64,000 nt of DNA from Granulicella tundricola MP5ACTX9 (GTDB taxonomy: Bacteria; Acidobacteriota; Terriglobia; Terriglobales; Acidobacteriaceae), in NCBI RefSeq assembly GCF_000178975.2, contig NC_015064.1:1364001-1428000 (forward strand), in the 5' to 3' direction. Both the position numbers and the translations under genes were made by a program. The notes under the pieces were generated by a model. The model did no database searches, was not told where the DNA came from, and saw only the letters and a program-made list of their open reading frames with translations. This document shows positions 23,756-33,058 of this stretch, piece after piece (position 1 is the first letter of the stretch; every line of letters starts with the position of its first letter).

Positions 23756-26700
23756 ATGGATAAACCGGTATTTTATGATCCGCAACGGAAGCGGTGGAAG
23801 CGCCTGCGTCGCATCTTCGATGTGCTGGCAGCGTTTGGGCTGTTTTTAGGGATCATCTTTGTCTTCGGTTTATGGCGGATGAAGCCTTTGCCGGAGCTTC
23901 GGCTGACGCCGCAGACGCGGAACTATCATGCGCTGGTGACGCCGCCCAAGGCGACGTTGAAGCCGAAGTCTGCCCATCGCAAGACGACGTTGAAGCCGTC
24001 CGAGATTCCGCTGAACTCGGGTGAAGGGCTGCGTGCGGCTTATTATGTGGACGATGATGCGGCGAGCTACTCGTCTTTGAAGGAACACATCCGGCAGATC
24101 GATCTGCTGTTTCCACAGTGGCTGCATGTGATCTCACCGGATGGTGGGCTGACGGCTTATACGGCTGGGGATAATCGACCGTTTGCGGTGGTGGACAAGA
24201 ATGGCGCGCATGGGGTGGACCAGGAGAACAAGGTCGCACGCGCGATTCAGTTGAACCACGCAGATATGGAAGTGTTTCCGCTGGTGGATAACTACGACTC
24301 CGTGAAGCAGGCTTACTTTCCGGGGCTCGAGGACTTTCTACAGGATGCGGATGCGCGGAACAACTTCGTCCACCAGGTAGATGTGTTTCTGGCGGCGAAC
24401 TCTGGCTATCGCGGACTGACGCTGGACTTTGAGGATGTGACTCCGTTGGGTCAGCCGGGGTTCAAGGCGCTGATTGCGGCTTTGTATGCGGATTTTCAAG
24501 CAAAGAAGCTGAAGCTTTATTTGAATACGCCGATCGAGAATCCGGACTTCGACCTGGCATATATGGCGGCGCACTCCGACGGTCTGCTGCTGATGGACTA
24601 TGACGAGCACCAGTCGACGACGGAGCCGGGACCGGTGGCGAGCCAGGACTGGTTTACGGATAACCTGGCGCGCGTGATGAAGACGGTGCCGAAGGACAAG
24701 ATCATCGTCGCGGTGGGCAGTTATGGGTATGACTGGACGACGACGATGCCTGCGGAGGGAGCAGCCGCGAAGAAGGGCAGGAGGGCAACTGCCGCAGCGC
24801 CGCTGAAGGTGGTTTCCGCGTCAACGATCAAGACGCAGGATGCTTGGCAGGGAGCCTCTGACGCTGGTGCCGAGGTGGAGTTGGATGGGGACTCGCTGAA
24901 TCCGCACTTTGCGTATGACGACGACGATGCTCATCTTCAGCACCAGGTCTGGTTTCTGGATGCGGTGACGGTGCTGAATGAGATGCGGGCGGTGCGGTCG
25001 TTTGGGCTGCAGACGTTTGCGCTGTGGCGGCTTGGGAGCGAGGACAACTCGCTGTGGAAGATATGGGATACGCCGACGCGGGTTGATCCGTTGAAGGTGT
25101 TGACGACGGTCGATCCGGGATACTCCGTGGACACGGAGGGCGATGGGGATATTCTGCGGGTGATCAGGAAGCCGCAGTCCGGGACGCGGGCGTTGACGCT
25201 GGACGACGACGACCAGGTGCCGGTGCCTCTGAAGATGGTGACCAAGGAGCAGATGGTCAGCTATCCGCTGCCGTATACGCTGCAGCAGTATGGGTACCAG
25301 GCGAAGAAGGTTGCGATCACGTTCGACGATGGACCGGATGCGGAGTGGACGCCGAAGATCCTGGACGTGCTGAAGAAGTACGGGGTAAAGGGCACGTTCT
25401 TCATGATCGGCGAGGTGGCGCAGGACAACGTGGGGGTGATGCAGCGGGTTTACCGCGAAGGTCATGAGATTGGGAACCACACGTTTACGCACCCGGATAT
25501 CAGCGAAATCTCGAACACGTCTGTCGATCTGCAGTTGAAGCTGACGGAGAGGTTGTTCGGATCGAAGCTGGGGGTGCAGCCGCTTTATTTCCGGCCGCCT
25601 TACTCGATCGATCAGGAGCCGGATACGAACGACCAGGCTGCGCCGGTGGATCGTATCCAGGGGCTGGGGTATGTGACGATCGGCAACAAGATCGATACGA
25701 ACGACTGGGATGAGCATCCGCGGAAGTCGCCGCAGGAGATTACGGACTCCGTGCTGCAGCAACTGGCGGATATGGAGGCTCATCCGGATCGGCGTGGGTC
25801 GATCATTTTGATGCATGATGGCGGCGGCGACCGGTCTGCCACGGTGGCTGCGCTGCCGATGCTGATCCAAGCGTTACGTGCTCATGGGTATCAGATTGTG
25901 CCGGTGTCCGAGTTGATGGGACGGACGCGGGTGGAGGTGATGCCCGCGTTGACATCGAAGCAGAGATGGCAGGCGCGTGCGGACTCCGTGACGTTCTTCT
26001 TCTTCAGCTTCTTCAATCACCTTGTCATTTATGTCTTCTATCTCGGCGACATTCTGATGAGTGCGCGGCTGATCATCATTGGGGTGTTTGCGACGATCGA
26101 CCGTTTCCGGAAGCGGAAGAACTATGCGACTGCGGACTACTGCCCGAAGGTTGCGGTGCTGATTCCGGCTTATAACGAGGAGAAGGTGATCGCGCGGACG
26201 ATCCGGTCTGTGATGATGTCGAACTACAAGAATCTGCGGATCGTGGTGATCGATGATGGATCGAGCGACAAGACGTATCAGACGGCGATCGATGCTTATC
26301 CGGCGGATATTGCTTCAGGACGGTTGGAGGTCATCACCAAGCCGAACGGAGGCAAGGCGGATGCGCTGAACTTTGCGCTGGAGAATATCGATGAAGAGAT
26401 CTATGTGGGGATCGATGCGGATGGCGTGATTGCGCATGATGCGATCACGAACCTGGTGCCGCATTTTGCGAATCCGAAGATTGGCGCGGTGGCGGGGAAT
26501 GCGAAGGTTGGGAACCGGGTGAATCTTTGGACCCGGTGGCAGGCGCTGGAGTACATCACGAGCCAGAACTTCGAGCGTCGGGCGCTGGATCTTTTCGACG
26601 TGGTGATGGTGGTGCCGGGGGCGATTGGGGCGTGGCGGACGGCTGCTGTGAAGAAGGGTGGCGGATACCACTCGAACACGGTGGCCGAGGATGCCGACCT

Positions 26701-27292
26701 GACGATGAACCTGCTGGAGCAGGGGTACAGTGTGATCTATGAGGATCGGACGCTGGCGTTTACGGAGGCTCCGGTGAACGCGAACGGGCTGATGCGGCAG
26801 AGGTTCCGGTGGTCGTTTGGGATACTGCAGGCGGTGTTCAAGCATCGTGGGGCGATTGCGAAGCATCGGGCGATGGGGCTGTTTGCGCTGCCGAATATCG
26901 TGATCTTCCAGATCATGCTGCCGCTGGTTTCGCCGCTGATCGACTTCATGTTTGTGGCTGGGGTGATTCACTACTTCATCGACAAACACTTTCATCCGGA
27001 TACGACGTCGACGGGGAATATTTATAAGCTGCTGACGTTCTTCCTGGCGTTCCTGGTGATCGACTTTGCGGCTTCCGCGCTGGCGTTCCTGCTGGAGAGG
27101 AAGCATCCGGCAAGCAAGGGCGATGGGTGGCTGCTGTTCCATATCTGGATTCAGCGGTTCTCTTACAGGCAGGTGTTCTCGCTGGTGCTGCTGAAGACGA
27201 TCAAGCGGGCGATCGATGGGAAGTCGTTCAGTTGGGACAAGCTGGAGCGGACGGCAACGATGTCGAAGGCTACAGACAAGATCGTGCAGTAG
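23756..27292 (+). CDS. Trifunctional GH18-like / polysaccharide deacetylase (CE4) / GT2 membrane protein
   Basis: 1178 residues with three enzyme domains. A TM helix (AAFGLFLGIIFVFGLW) is at about 25-41. A GH18-like domain spans about 85-430, with GLTLDFEDV (about 220-228) in place of the DxxDxDxE motif. The NodB/CE4 deacetylase runs about 519-720, with TFDDGP, the metal-binding GHEIGNHTFTHPD, RPPYS and LMHDGG. TM helices follow, then the family-2 processive glycosyltransferase about 797-1100, with LIPAYNEEKV, DDGSSDKT, the DxD-type DADG (about 886), AEDAD and QRFRW, and C-terminal TM helices. This combines the roles of PgaB and PgaC, so it probably makes, modifies and exports a poly-N-acetylglucosamine-like polysaccharide. 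That function is inference; the domains are clear. Confidence 0.88.
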   Translation: MDKPVFYDPQRKRWKRLRRIFDVLAAFGLFLGIIFVFGLWRMKPLPELRLTPQTRNYHALVTPPKATLKPKSAHRKTTLKPSEIPLNSGEGLRAAYYVDDDAASYSSLKEHIRQIDLLFPQWLHVISPDGGLTAYTAGDNRPFAVVDKNGAHGVDQENKVARAIQLNHADMEVFPLVDNYDSVKQAYFPGLEDFLQDADARNNFVHQVDVFLAANSGYRGLTLDFEDVTPLGQPGFKALIAALYADFQAKKLKLYLNTPIENPDFDLAYMAAHSDGLLLMDYDEHQSTTEPGPVASQDWFTDNLARVMKTVPKDKIIVAVGSYGYDWTTTMPAEGAAAKKGRRATAAAPLKVVSASTIKTQDAWQGASDAGAEVELDGDSLNPHFAYDDDDAHLQHQVWFLDAVTVLNEMRAVRSFGLQTFALWRLGSEDNSLWKIWDTPTRVDPLKVLTTVDPGYSVDTEGDGDILRVIRKPQSGTRALTLDDDDQVPVPLKMVTKEQMVSYPLPYTLQQYGYQAKKVAITFDDGPDAEWTPKILDVLKKYGVKGTFFMIGEVAQDNVGVMQRVYREGHEIGNHTFTHPDISEISNTSVDLQLKLTERLFGSKLGVQPLYFRPPYSIDQEPDTNDQAAPVDRIQGLGYVTIGNKIDTNDWDEHPRKSPQEITDSVLQQLADMEAHPDRRGSIILMHDGGGDRSATVAALPMLIQALRAHGYQIVPVSELMGRTRVEVMPALTSKQRWQARADSVTFFFFSFFNHLVIYVFYLGDILMSARLIIIGVFATIDRFRKRKNYATADYCPKVAVLIPAYNEEKVIARTIRSVMMSNYKNLRIVVIDDGSSDKTYQTAIDAYPADIASGRLEVITKPNGGKADALNFALENIDEEIYVGIDADGVIAHDAITNLVPHFANPKIGAVAGNAKVGNRVNLWTRWQALEYITSQNFERRALDLFDVVMVVPGAIGAWRTAAVKKGGGYHSNTVAEDADLTMNLLEQGYSVIYEDRTLAFTEAPVNANGLMRQRFRWSFGILQAVFKHRGAIAKHRAMGLFALPNIVIFQIMLPLVSPLIDFMFVAGVIHYFIDKHFHPDTTSTGNIYKLLTFFLAFLVIDFAASALAFLLERKHPASKGDGWLLFHIWIQRFSYRQVFSLVLLKTIKRAIDGKSFSWDKLERTATMSKATDKIVQ

Positions 27293-27307
27293 AGCGGGAG
27301 CGGGCGG

Positions 27308-27313
27308 TAAAAT
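27308..27313 (+). promoter_or_regulatory. -10 element TAAAAT, 6 nt before the P5C dehydrogenase start
   Basis: TAAAAT ends 6 nt before ATG 27320. No Shine-Dalgarno; the predicted start of transcription falls on or next to the start codon. Confidence 0.45.
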
Positions 27314-27319
27314 GGTGGG

Positions 27320-28948
27320 ATGAATACTGCTGCTTCCGCTCCTTCGCTCGCCTCTCTTTCGACTTTTGTGAATGAACCGTTTCTGGACTTTGCGGACGCT
27401 GATGTGAAGCGGTCGATGGAGGCTGCGCTTGCCGAGGTGAAGGGCGAGCTGGGGCGTGAGTACGATCTGGTGATCGGCGGACAGAGGCTGCGGACGGCGG
27501 AGAAGATTACGTCGATCAATCCGGCTCGGCCGGCGCAGGTTGTGGGCGTACACCAGATGGCGGAGGCGGAACATGCGGAACCGGCGGTGAAGGCTGCGCT
27601 GAAGGCTTTCGAGACTTGGAGCCGGCTGCCGGTGGCGGAGCGGGTGGAGCTGCTGCTAAAGGTATCGAAGATAATCTCTGAGCGGAAGTATCAGCTTTGC
27701 GCGTGGTTGACGTTCGAGGTGGGGAAGAACTGGGCTGAGGCGGATGCGGATGTGGCGGAGTGCATCGACTTCATGGAGTTCTATGCGCGTGAGGCGCTGC
27801 GGCTGGATGGATCGACGACGCCGATCCAGTTTCCGGGTGAGAAGAATGTGCTGAAGTATGTGCCGCTGGGGGTGGGTGCGGTGATTCCGCCCTGGAACTT
27901 TCCGTTTGCGATCATGGCGGGGATGACGGCGGCGGCGATCGTGACGGGGAATACGGTGGTGCTGAAGCCTTCCGTGGATGCTACGACGATTGCGGCGGTG
28001 TTCTTTGGGATTCTGGAAGAGGCCGGGCTGCCGGCGGGTGTGGTGAATTTTTGTCCGGGGGCTGGGCCGGGATTTGGGTCGACCGTGGTGGCGCACCCGC
28101 AGACGCGGTTTGTTGCGTTTACGGGGTCGAAGAAGGTTGGGCTGGAGATTCACGAGAGCGCGGCGAAGACGCAGCCGGGGCAGCGGTTCATCAAGCGGAC
28201 GATCCTGGAGATGGGCGGCAAGGACGCGATCATCGTGGATGGGGATTGCGATATCGATATGGCCGTGGATGGGGTTTTGGCGAGTGCGTTTGGGTTTAGC
28301 GGGCAGAAGTGCTCGGCTTGCTCACGGGCGATTGTGGATGCGGAGATCTATGACGTGTTCTGCGACCGGCTGGTGGAGAAGGTGGAGAAGATCAAGCAGG
28401 GCGATCCGGCAGAGAACTTCTATGCGGGGCCGGTGATCAGCCCGTTGGCTTATAAGCGGGTGCTGGACTACATCGAGATTGGCAAAGGTGAGGGGCGTCT
28501 GCTGACTGGGGGCGAGGCCGTCGCGAACGAAGGCGGGTATTATGTTGCGCCTACGGTGTTTGCGGATGTGCTGCCTACAGCTCGGATTGCGCTGGAGGAG
28601 ATCTTTGGGCCGGTGCTGGCGGTGATCAAGTACGAGAGCTTCGATGAGGCGCTGGAGATCGCGAACAATACAGAGTATGGATTGACCGGGGCGATCTATT
28701 CGGGGTCACGGGAGAAGCTGGAACGGGCTCGCGAGGAGTTCCACGTGGGGAACCTGTATCTGAACCGGAAGTGCACGGGGGCGATGGTTGGAGCGCATCC
28801 GTTTGGCGGCTTTAATATGAGCGGCACGGACTCGAAGGCGGGTGGGCCGGATTATCTGTTGCTGTTTACGCAGGGTAAGTCGGTTGCGGAGAAGGTTGGG
28901 CATGTGAGCCCAGCGGCGGATTTGCAGGAAGAGGGGATGGGGCTTTAG
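27320..28948 (+). CDS. 1-pyrroline-5-carboxylate dehydrogenase (RocA/PutA-like)
   Basis: Oxidises L-glutamate gamma-semialdehyde (P5C) to glutamate with NAD, the last step of proline and arginine degradation. 542 residues. Visible are PPWNFPFAIMAGMTAA (cofactor-binding), VLKPS, the catalytic Glu in LEMGGKDAIIVD, the catalytic Cys in FSGQKCSACSRAIV, and EIFGPVLAVIKY. The YAREALRLDG segment and the GEKNVLKYVP text before the cofactor motif match the P5CDH subgroup and not generic aldehyde dehydrogenases. No proline dehydrogenase is adjacent. Confidence 0.9.
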   Translation: MNTAASAPSLASLSTFVNEPFLDFADADVKRSMEAALAEVKGELGREYDLVIGGQRLRTAEKITSINPARPAQVVGVHQMAEAEHAEPAVKAALKAFETWSRLPVAERVELLLKVSKIISERKYQLCAWLTFEVGKNWAEADADVAECIDFMEFYAREALRLDGSTTPIQFPGEKNVLKYVPLGVGAVIPPWNFPFAIMAGMTAAAIVTGNTVVLKPSVDATTIAAVFFGILEEAGLPAGVVNFCPGAGPGFGSTVVAHPQTRFVAFTGSKKVGLEIHESAAKTQPGQRFIKRTILEMGGKDAIIVDGDCDIDMAVDGVLASAFGFSGQKCSACSRAIVDAEIYDVFCDRLVEKVEKIKQGDPAENFYAGPVISPLAYKRVLDYIEIGKGEGRLLTGGEAVANEGGYYVAPTVFADVLPTARIALEEIFGPVLAVIKYESFDEALEIANNTEYGLTGAIYSGSREKLERAREEFHVGNLYLNRKCTGAMVGAHPFGGFNMSGTDSKAGGPDYLLLFTQGKSVAEKVGHVSPAADLQEEGMGL

Positions 28949-28970
28949 GGGCGGGGATAGCTTGGGTAAA

Positions 28971-29030
28971 ACAAGCAACTTCAAAAGCCAAGGCCAATAC
29001 GGAGGTTCTGAGCTTCGCTCAGAATGACGG
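28971..29030. repeat. Composite repeat: GCAAC-like hexamers plus family-C hairpin
   Basis: ACAAGCAACTTCAAAAGCC is followed by CCAATACGGAGGTTCTGAG and the rest of the TTCTGAG-CTTCG-CTCAGAA hairpin (29006-29024). The same order, hexamer-like DNA then CAATACGG then hairpin then TGACG, occurs at 55036-55118. It occupies most of the gap between two convergent genes and may also terminate transcription. Confidence 0.8.
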
Positions 29031-29052
29031 CATTTTGCGGGGCCACGCTAGC

Positions 29053-29709
29053 CTAGGCGGATTTCATCTGGATGAGGGTTCCGGCTTTGGCCGCGGCTTC
29101 GGCCAGCAGGCGATGGTGGAGGGTGAAGAGGGCCAGCTCCAGGCGGTCTGAGACGCCGGTCTTGTCGTAGATGCTGCGGAGATAGTTCTTGATGACCTGC
29201 TCTTTGGTGTTGAGCTGGGTGGCTATGTCCTTGTTCTTGCAGCCCTGGACGATGAGGGCGACGATCTGGAGTTCTTTTGGGGTGAGGCGGTCGCGGACGC
29301 GGGCTCCCACGGCGTCGTGGCTGGGCATGGTGGAGACGGCTGAGCGCTCGATGGAGCGCTGGCCCTTGGCGACACGGCGGACGGCTTCGATGAGCTGCGG
29401 TCCGGTGACGCTGCGGGAGATGATGCCGCCTAACTGGGCGTAGACAGCCTCCGGGAGGTGGTGGTCTTTGTCCGCGATCAGGATGGCGCGGCTTCCGGCC
29501 TCCTGGATGGAGGCGAGGAGGATGGGGAGGTCGAGGGCGAGGCCTGACGAGAAGATGACGATGGAGGCGCGGAAGCTGGCGATGACCGAGGTGAGGCGTG
29601 CGGCGTCTTCACACTGGGCGACGATGCGCATGTCCTCCTCCTGGGAGAGGACGCGTGCGGCTCCGGCACGGAAGATGACCTGGTCGTCGGCGAGGATGAG
29701 TCGATTCAT
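29053..29709 (-). CDS. LuxR-type response regulator with degenerate receiver domain
   Basis: 218 residues. The N-terminal receiver-like domain starts LILADDQVIFRAGAARVL with the acidic pair present, but where the phospho-acceptor Asp should be (strand 3) the sequence is IVIFSSGLALDL. The usual Lys in strand 5 is replaced in GGIISRSV. It is therefore likely not phosphorylated in the standard way. The C-terminal HTH is intact: LTPKELQIVALIVQGCKNKD followed by IATQLNTKEQVIKNYLRSIYDKTGV. I start at ATG 29709, 12 nt after AAGGAG. It is divergent from the receiver/flavoprotein gene and near a histidine kinase gene, but may answer to other signals. Confidence 0.85.
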   Translation of the reverse strand: MNRLILADDQVIFRAGAARVLSQEEDMRIVAQCEDAARLTSVIASFRASIVIFSSGLALDLPILLASIQEAGSRAILIADKDHHLPEAVYAQLGGIISRSVTGPQLIEAVRRVAKGQRSIERSAVSTMPSHDAVGARVRDRLTPKELQIVALIVQGCKNKDIATQLNTKEQVIKNYLRSIYDKTGVSDRLELALFTLHHRLLAEAAAKAGTLIQMKSA

Positions 29710-29926
29710 GGTTGAGGTGTCTCCTTGCAGGGAACGGCCGGCGAATCGATGCCAATGCGATTCCTGCTGCAAAGCGTTCATCGGCGGCGCGGGCTGAGTG
29801 CAGGGAGGTGTACGGAATTCAGACAGCAACTTCCGTGGGGCTGGGATCACCCTTTCAGGTATTTTGAAGCCGACTGCCATAGAGGAACATCCAATTTTAG
29901 CCGCTCGGAATGTATGCGCGGGTGCG

Positions 29927-29932
29927 AGATAA
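29927..29932 (+). promoter_or_regulatory. -10 element GATAAT, 9 nt before the receiver/flavoprotein start
   Basis: GATAAT ends 9 nt before ATG 29942, with no Shine-Dalgarno between. Candidate leaderless start for the three-gene unit. Confidence 0.42.
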
Positions 29933-29941
29933 TGCTGTTCT

Positions 29942-31594
29942 ATGGCAAAGCCAGTTCTTCTTGCGATTGACGATGATGTAAGTGTGCTTGAGGCAGTAGT
30001 CCAGGACCTGCGCCGCAAGTACGGGCAGACGTACCGCATTGTGCGTGCGGCCTCTGGCGGCGCGGCACTGGATATCAGTAAACAGTTGAAGGAGCGCGGG
30101 GATGTGGTGGCGCTGTTCCTGTCCGATCAGCGGATGCCGGGTATGACCGGGGTGGATCTGCTGCAGGCGGTGATCGAGCTCTATCCGGACGCGAAGCGGG
30201 TTCTGCTGACTGCGTATGCGGATACCGAAGCGGCGATCCGGGCGATCAACTCCGCGCGAATCCACTACTACCTGAATAAGCCCTGGGACCCGCCGGAGGA
30301 GAAGCTTTATCCGGTACTGGACGACCTGCTCCAGGCTTGGAATCAAGGACATAAGCCCGCTTACGACGGGATTCAACTAGTCTCGGCACGCTGGGGCGTG
30401 GGCGATCACGAGGTGCGGAACTTTCTTTCGCGCAACCGCATTCAGTTCAAGTGGTTGAATCCTGATCTGAATCCGGAAGCTATGAGCACGCTTCGGGACC
30501 GTGGGCTTGATGAAGGCAAGCTGCCCGTGGTGCTTTTTGGGGATGGCTCATCGCTGGTGCAGCCGACTACAACTGAGATAGCCCAGAAGGTTGGACTGAG
30601 GACGCAGGCGCAACAGGAGTACTACGACGTCGTTGTCGTTGGCGCGGGTCCTGCCGGTCTGGCTGCGGGCGTGTATGGCGCGAGCGAAGGGCTGAAGACG
30701 CTACTGGTGGAGCCAATGGCGCCGGGCGGACAGGCGGGGTCGAGTTCCAAGATTGAGAACTACCTTGGGTTCCCTGAGGGCGTAAGCGGCGACGAACTGG
30801 CCAAGCGGGCTTATATCCAGGCGCAGAGGTTGGGTGCGGAGTTTTTGACGCAGGGCGTGACGAATATCTGCTCGGATAATGGCTACCACATCCTGCGTAT
30901 GACGGATGGCCGCGAGGTGACTTGCCGGGTATGCCTGATCGCAACGGGCGTTGATTATTGCTGGCTGTGTGTGCCGGGTGAAGAGCGGTTGCGGGGCAAG
31001 GGCGTGTTCTACGGGGCGGCGCTGACCGAGACAAATACGTGCGCGAACGAAGAGGTGCATATTGTGGGCGGCGCGAACTCTGCAGGCCAGGCTGCGATGC
31101 ATTTCTCGAAACATGCGACGAAGGTCAGGATGCTGGTGCGCGGGCCCTCGCTGACGCAGAGCATGTCGAAGTACCTGATCGACCAGATTGCAGCGACGCC
31201 GAACATCGTTGTGGAGACGGGGACGGAAGTGATTGGCGTCGAAGGCGATGGGAACCTGGAGCGAGTGAAGCTAATGACTCCCGAGGGTGAGGTGACGCGG
31301 GATTGTGTTTCGCTGTTCATCTTCATTGGCGCGGCACCCAAGACGGATTGGCTGCCGAAGGCGGTCGCGCTGGACAACAAGGGATTTATTCTGGCTGGTC
31401 CGGATCTGAAGACGAAGAGCAAGGAAGATTCCGTGTGGAAGCTGGAACGCGATCCTTACCTGCTGGAGACGAGTTTGCCGGGCGTGTTTGTGGCCGGCGA
31501 TGTAAGGCATGGATCGGTGAAGCGCTGTGCTTCCGCGGTCGGTGAAGGTTCGATTGCAATTCAGTTTGTGCACCAGTACCTGGCGACACTTTAG
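29942..31594 (+). CDS. Receiver domain fused to a thioredoxin-reductase-like flavoprotein
   Basis: 550 residues. The receiver domain (about 1-130) is intact: AIDDDVSVLEA, phospho-acceptor in FLSDQRMPGMTG, LLTAYAD and YLNKPWDP. A linker (about 130-215) precedes a TrxR-type FAD/NAD domain: VVVVGAGPAGLAAGVYGASEG (about 223), GGQAGSSSKIENYLGFPEG, ATGVDYCWLCVPGEERL, NAD motif HIVGGANSAGQAAMHFS and VFVAGDVRHGSVKRCASAVG at the end. The catalytic CATCDG of thioredoxin reductase is replaced by YGAALTET. A CxxC (CWLC, about 340-343) lies instead just before the VPGEERL motif. It overlaps the kinase gene by one base, suggesting that the receiver is phosphorylated by that kinase. Confidence 0.87.
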   Translation: MAKPVLLAIDDDVSVLEAVVQDLRRKYGQTYRIVRAASGGAALDISKQLKERGDVVALFLSDQRMPGMTGVDLLQAVIELYPDAKRVLLTAYADTEAAIRAINSARIHYYLNKPWDPPEEKLYPVLDDLLQAWNQGHKPAYDGIQLVSARWGVGDHEVRNFLSRNRIQFKWLNPDLNPEAMSTLRDRGLDEGKLPVVLFGDGSSLVQPTTTEIAQKVGLRTQAQQEYYDVVVVGAGPAGLAAGVYGASEGLKTLLVEPMAPGGQAGSSSKIENYLGFPEGVSGDELAKRAYIQAQRLGAEFLTQGVTNICSDNGYHILRMTDGREVTCRVCLIATGVDYCWLCVPGEERLRGKGVFYGAALTETNTCANEEVHIVGGANSAGQAAMHFSKHATKVRMLVRGPSLTQSMSKYLIDQIAATPNIVVETGTEVIGVEGDGNLERVKLMTPEGEVTRDCVSLFIFIGAAPKTDWLPKAVALDNKGFILAGPDLKTKSKEDSVWKLERDPYLLETSLPGVFVAGDVRHGSVKRCASAVGEGSIAIQFVHQYLATL

Positions 31595-33042
31595 TGAGCG
31601 ATATGAACAAGCAGATGGAAACTACGGTAGGTACGCTGAGCGCGGAGACGATTGCGAAGCTGCATCGTGCGCCGATTCTTGAGTCGCTAACGGATGAGAC
31701 GATGCATTGCCTGGATGGGGCGCATACGTTGCTGTTGAAGCCGGACGATGTGTTGATCCGGCAAGGCGAACTTAAGCGTGTTTTCTGGATTTTGCTTGAA
31801 GGATCGCTGCGCGTCTCGCAGGCGGGCCCGAAGGGTCATGAGCTTACGGTGCATACGCACGAGGCCGGTGCGGCGTTTGGCGAAGTTTTTTTGCTGGCTA
31901 ATATCGCGTCAACGTACAGTCTGAGGGCTGTGGATGAGTGCGAGTTGCTGGAGTTGGACGAGGAGCAGTTCTGGGCTCTGATGATGAGCTGCCCACTGGT
32001 TCGGCGGGCAATTCTGGGGAATATGGCGCTGCGGCTGCAGAAGATGCAGGGCATGATCTTCCAGCAGGAGAAGATGGCCGCGCTGGGGACGATGGCCGCA
32101 GGGTTGATGCATGAGTTGAACAATCCGGGTGCGGCGGCGCGGCGGGCTTCGTCGCAACTGCGCGAGAACCTGACGCGGATGCACCGGTTGACGCAGAAGT
32201 GGTCGCGTACCGAACTTACGCAGGAACAGAAGCAGTGCATGTTCGAGCTCCAAGAGTATGCTCTGTCTGCGAAAGAGAAGGTGGCTTTGAACTCTCTGGA
32301 GCAAAGCGACGCTGAGGAGAAGCTGGCGGAGTGGATGGAAGAGAATTCGGTTGAGGATGCGTGGAAGATGGCTCCGAGCCTGGTCGCGATGGGAATGCAT
32401 TCCGAGGACCTGGAGTGCGCCAGGCGTTCGTTTGCCGGGGAAACGTTCCCTGACGCGCTGAACTGGCTGGAGGCGATGGTTTCCAGTATGCGGCTGGTGG
32501 GCTCGATCGAGGAGAGCATTGGGCGCGTGTCCGACCTGGTGATGGCGGTTAAGTCTTATGCGTATGAGGGCCGGGGGCAGACGCAGACGATCGATATCAA
32601 CAAGAGTATCCATGCGACGCTGGTCATGCTGGGACACAAGCTGCGGGAGAAGCAACTTGTGATCGAGAAGAACATGGCTCCTGATCTTCCGATTCTTCAG
32701 ACGGACTGCCAGGGGCTGAACCAGATCTGGACGAATTTGATCGACAATGCGATCGATGCGTCGTTTGAGCATGGCACGGTGAAGGTGAAGACGTGGGCGG
32801 AGCCGGGTGCGGATGGGCAGACCGAGCTTTGCATCCGGATTGAGGATAACGGGAGCGGGATTCCGCTGGAGAGTCAGCCGAAGGTGTTCGACCCGTTCTA
32901 TACGACGAAAGCGGCAGGTGTGGGGACCGGGCTGGGGCTGGGGATCGTGTACAAGATCGTGGAGCAGTTTGGCGGGAAGATCTGGTTCAGTTCTACGCCG
33001 GGCGAGACGGTGTTTCTGGTGAGGCTGCCGAACAAGGCTTAG
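31594..33042 (+). CDS. Sensor histidine kinase with cyclic-nucleotide-binding domain
   Basis: 482 residues, no membrane segment, so probably cytoplasmic. The N-terminal CAP_ED/cNMP-binding-like domain (about 40-150: [32 protein letters not shown]) is followed by a dimerisation/phospho-acceptor region with His in [20 protein letters not shown]. The ATPase domain shows the N box ([16 protein letters not shown]), G1 ([15 protein letters not shown]) and G2 ([20 protein letters not shown]). The RxE cyclic-nucleotide motif is not obvious, so the sensed ligand is uncertain. GTG 31594 overlaps the upstream stop; ATG 31603 in frame is an alternative. It is probably the kinase of the preceding receiver-flavoprotein. 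Confidence 0.87.
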   Translation: MSDMNKQMETTVGTLSAETIAKLHRAPILESLTDETMHCLDGAHTLLLKPDDVLIRQGELKRVFWILLEGSLRVSQAGPKGHELTVHTHEAGAAFGEVFLLANIASTYSLRAVDECELLELDEEQFWALMMSCPLVRRAILGNMALRLQKMQGMIFQQEKMAALGTMAAGLMHELNNPGAAARRASSQLRENLTRMHRLTQKWSRTELTQEQKQCMFELQEYALSAKEKVALNSLEQSDAEEKLAEWMEENSVEDAWKMAPSLVAMGMHSEDLECARRSFAGETFPDALNWLEAMVSSMRLVGSIEESIGRVSDLVMAVKSYAYEGRGQTQTIDINKSIHATLVMLGHKLREKQLVIEKNMAPDLPILQTDCQGLNQIWTNLIDNAIDASFEHGTVKVKTWAEPGADGQTELCIRIEDNGSGIPLESQPKVFDPFYTTKAAGVGTGLGLGIVYKIVEQFGGKIWFSSTPGETVFLVRLPNKA

Positions 33043-33046
33043 GCTT

Positions 33047-33052
33047 TATGAT
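33047..33052 (+). promoter_or_regulatory. -10 element TATGAT, 6 nt before a VOC gene
   Basis: TATGAT ends 6 nt before ATG 33059 in the 16-bp gap after the kinase gene. This suggests separate leaderless transcription of the VOC gene. Confidence 0.42.
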
Positions 33053-33058
33053 TGGGGT

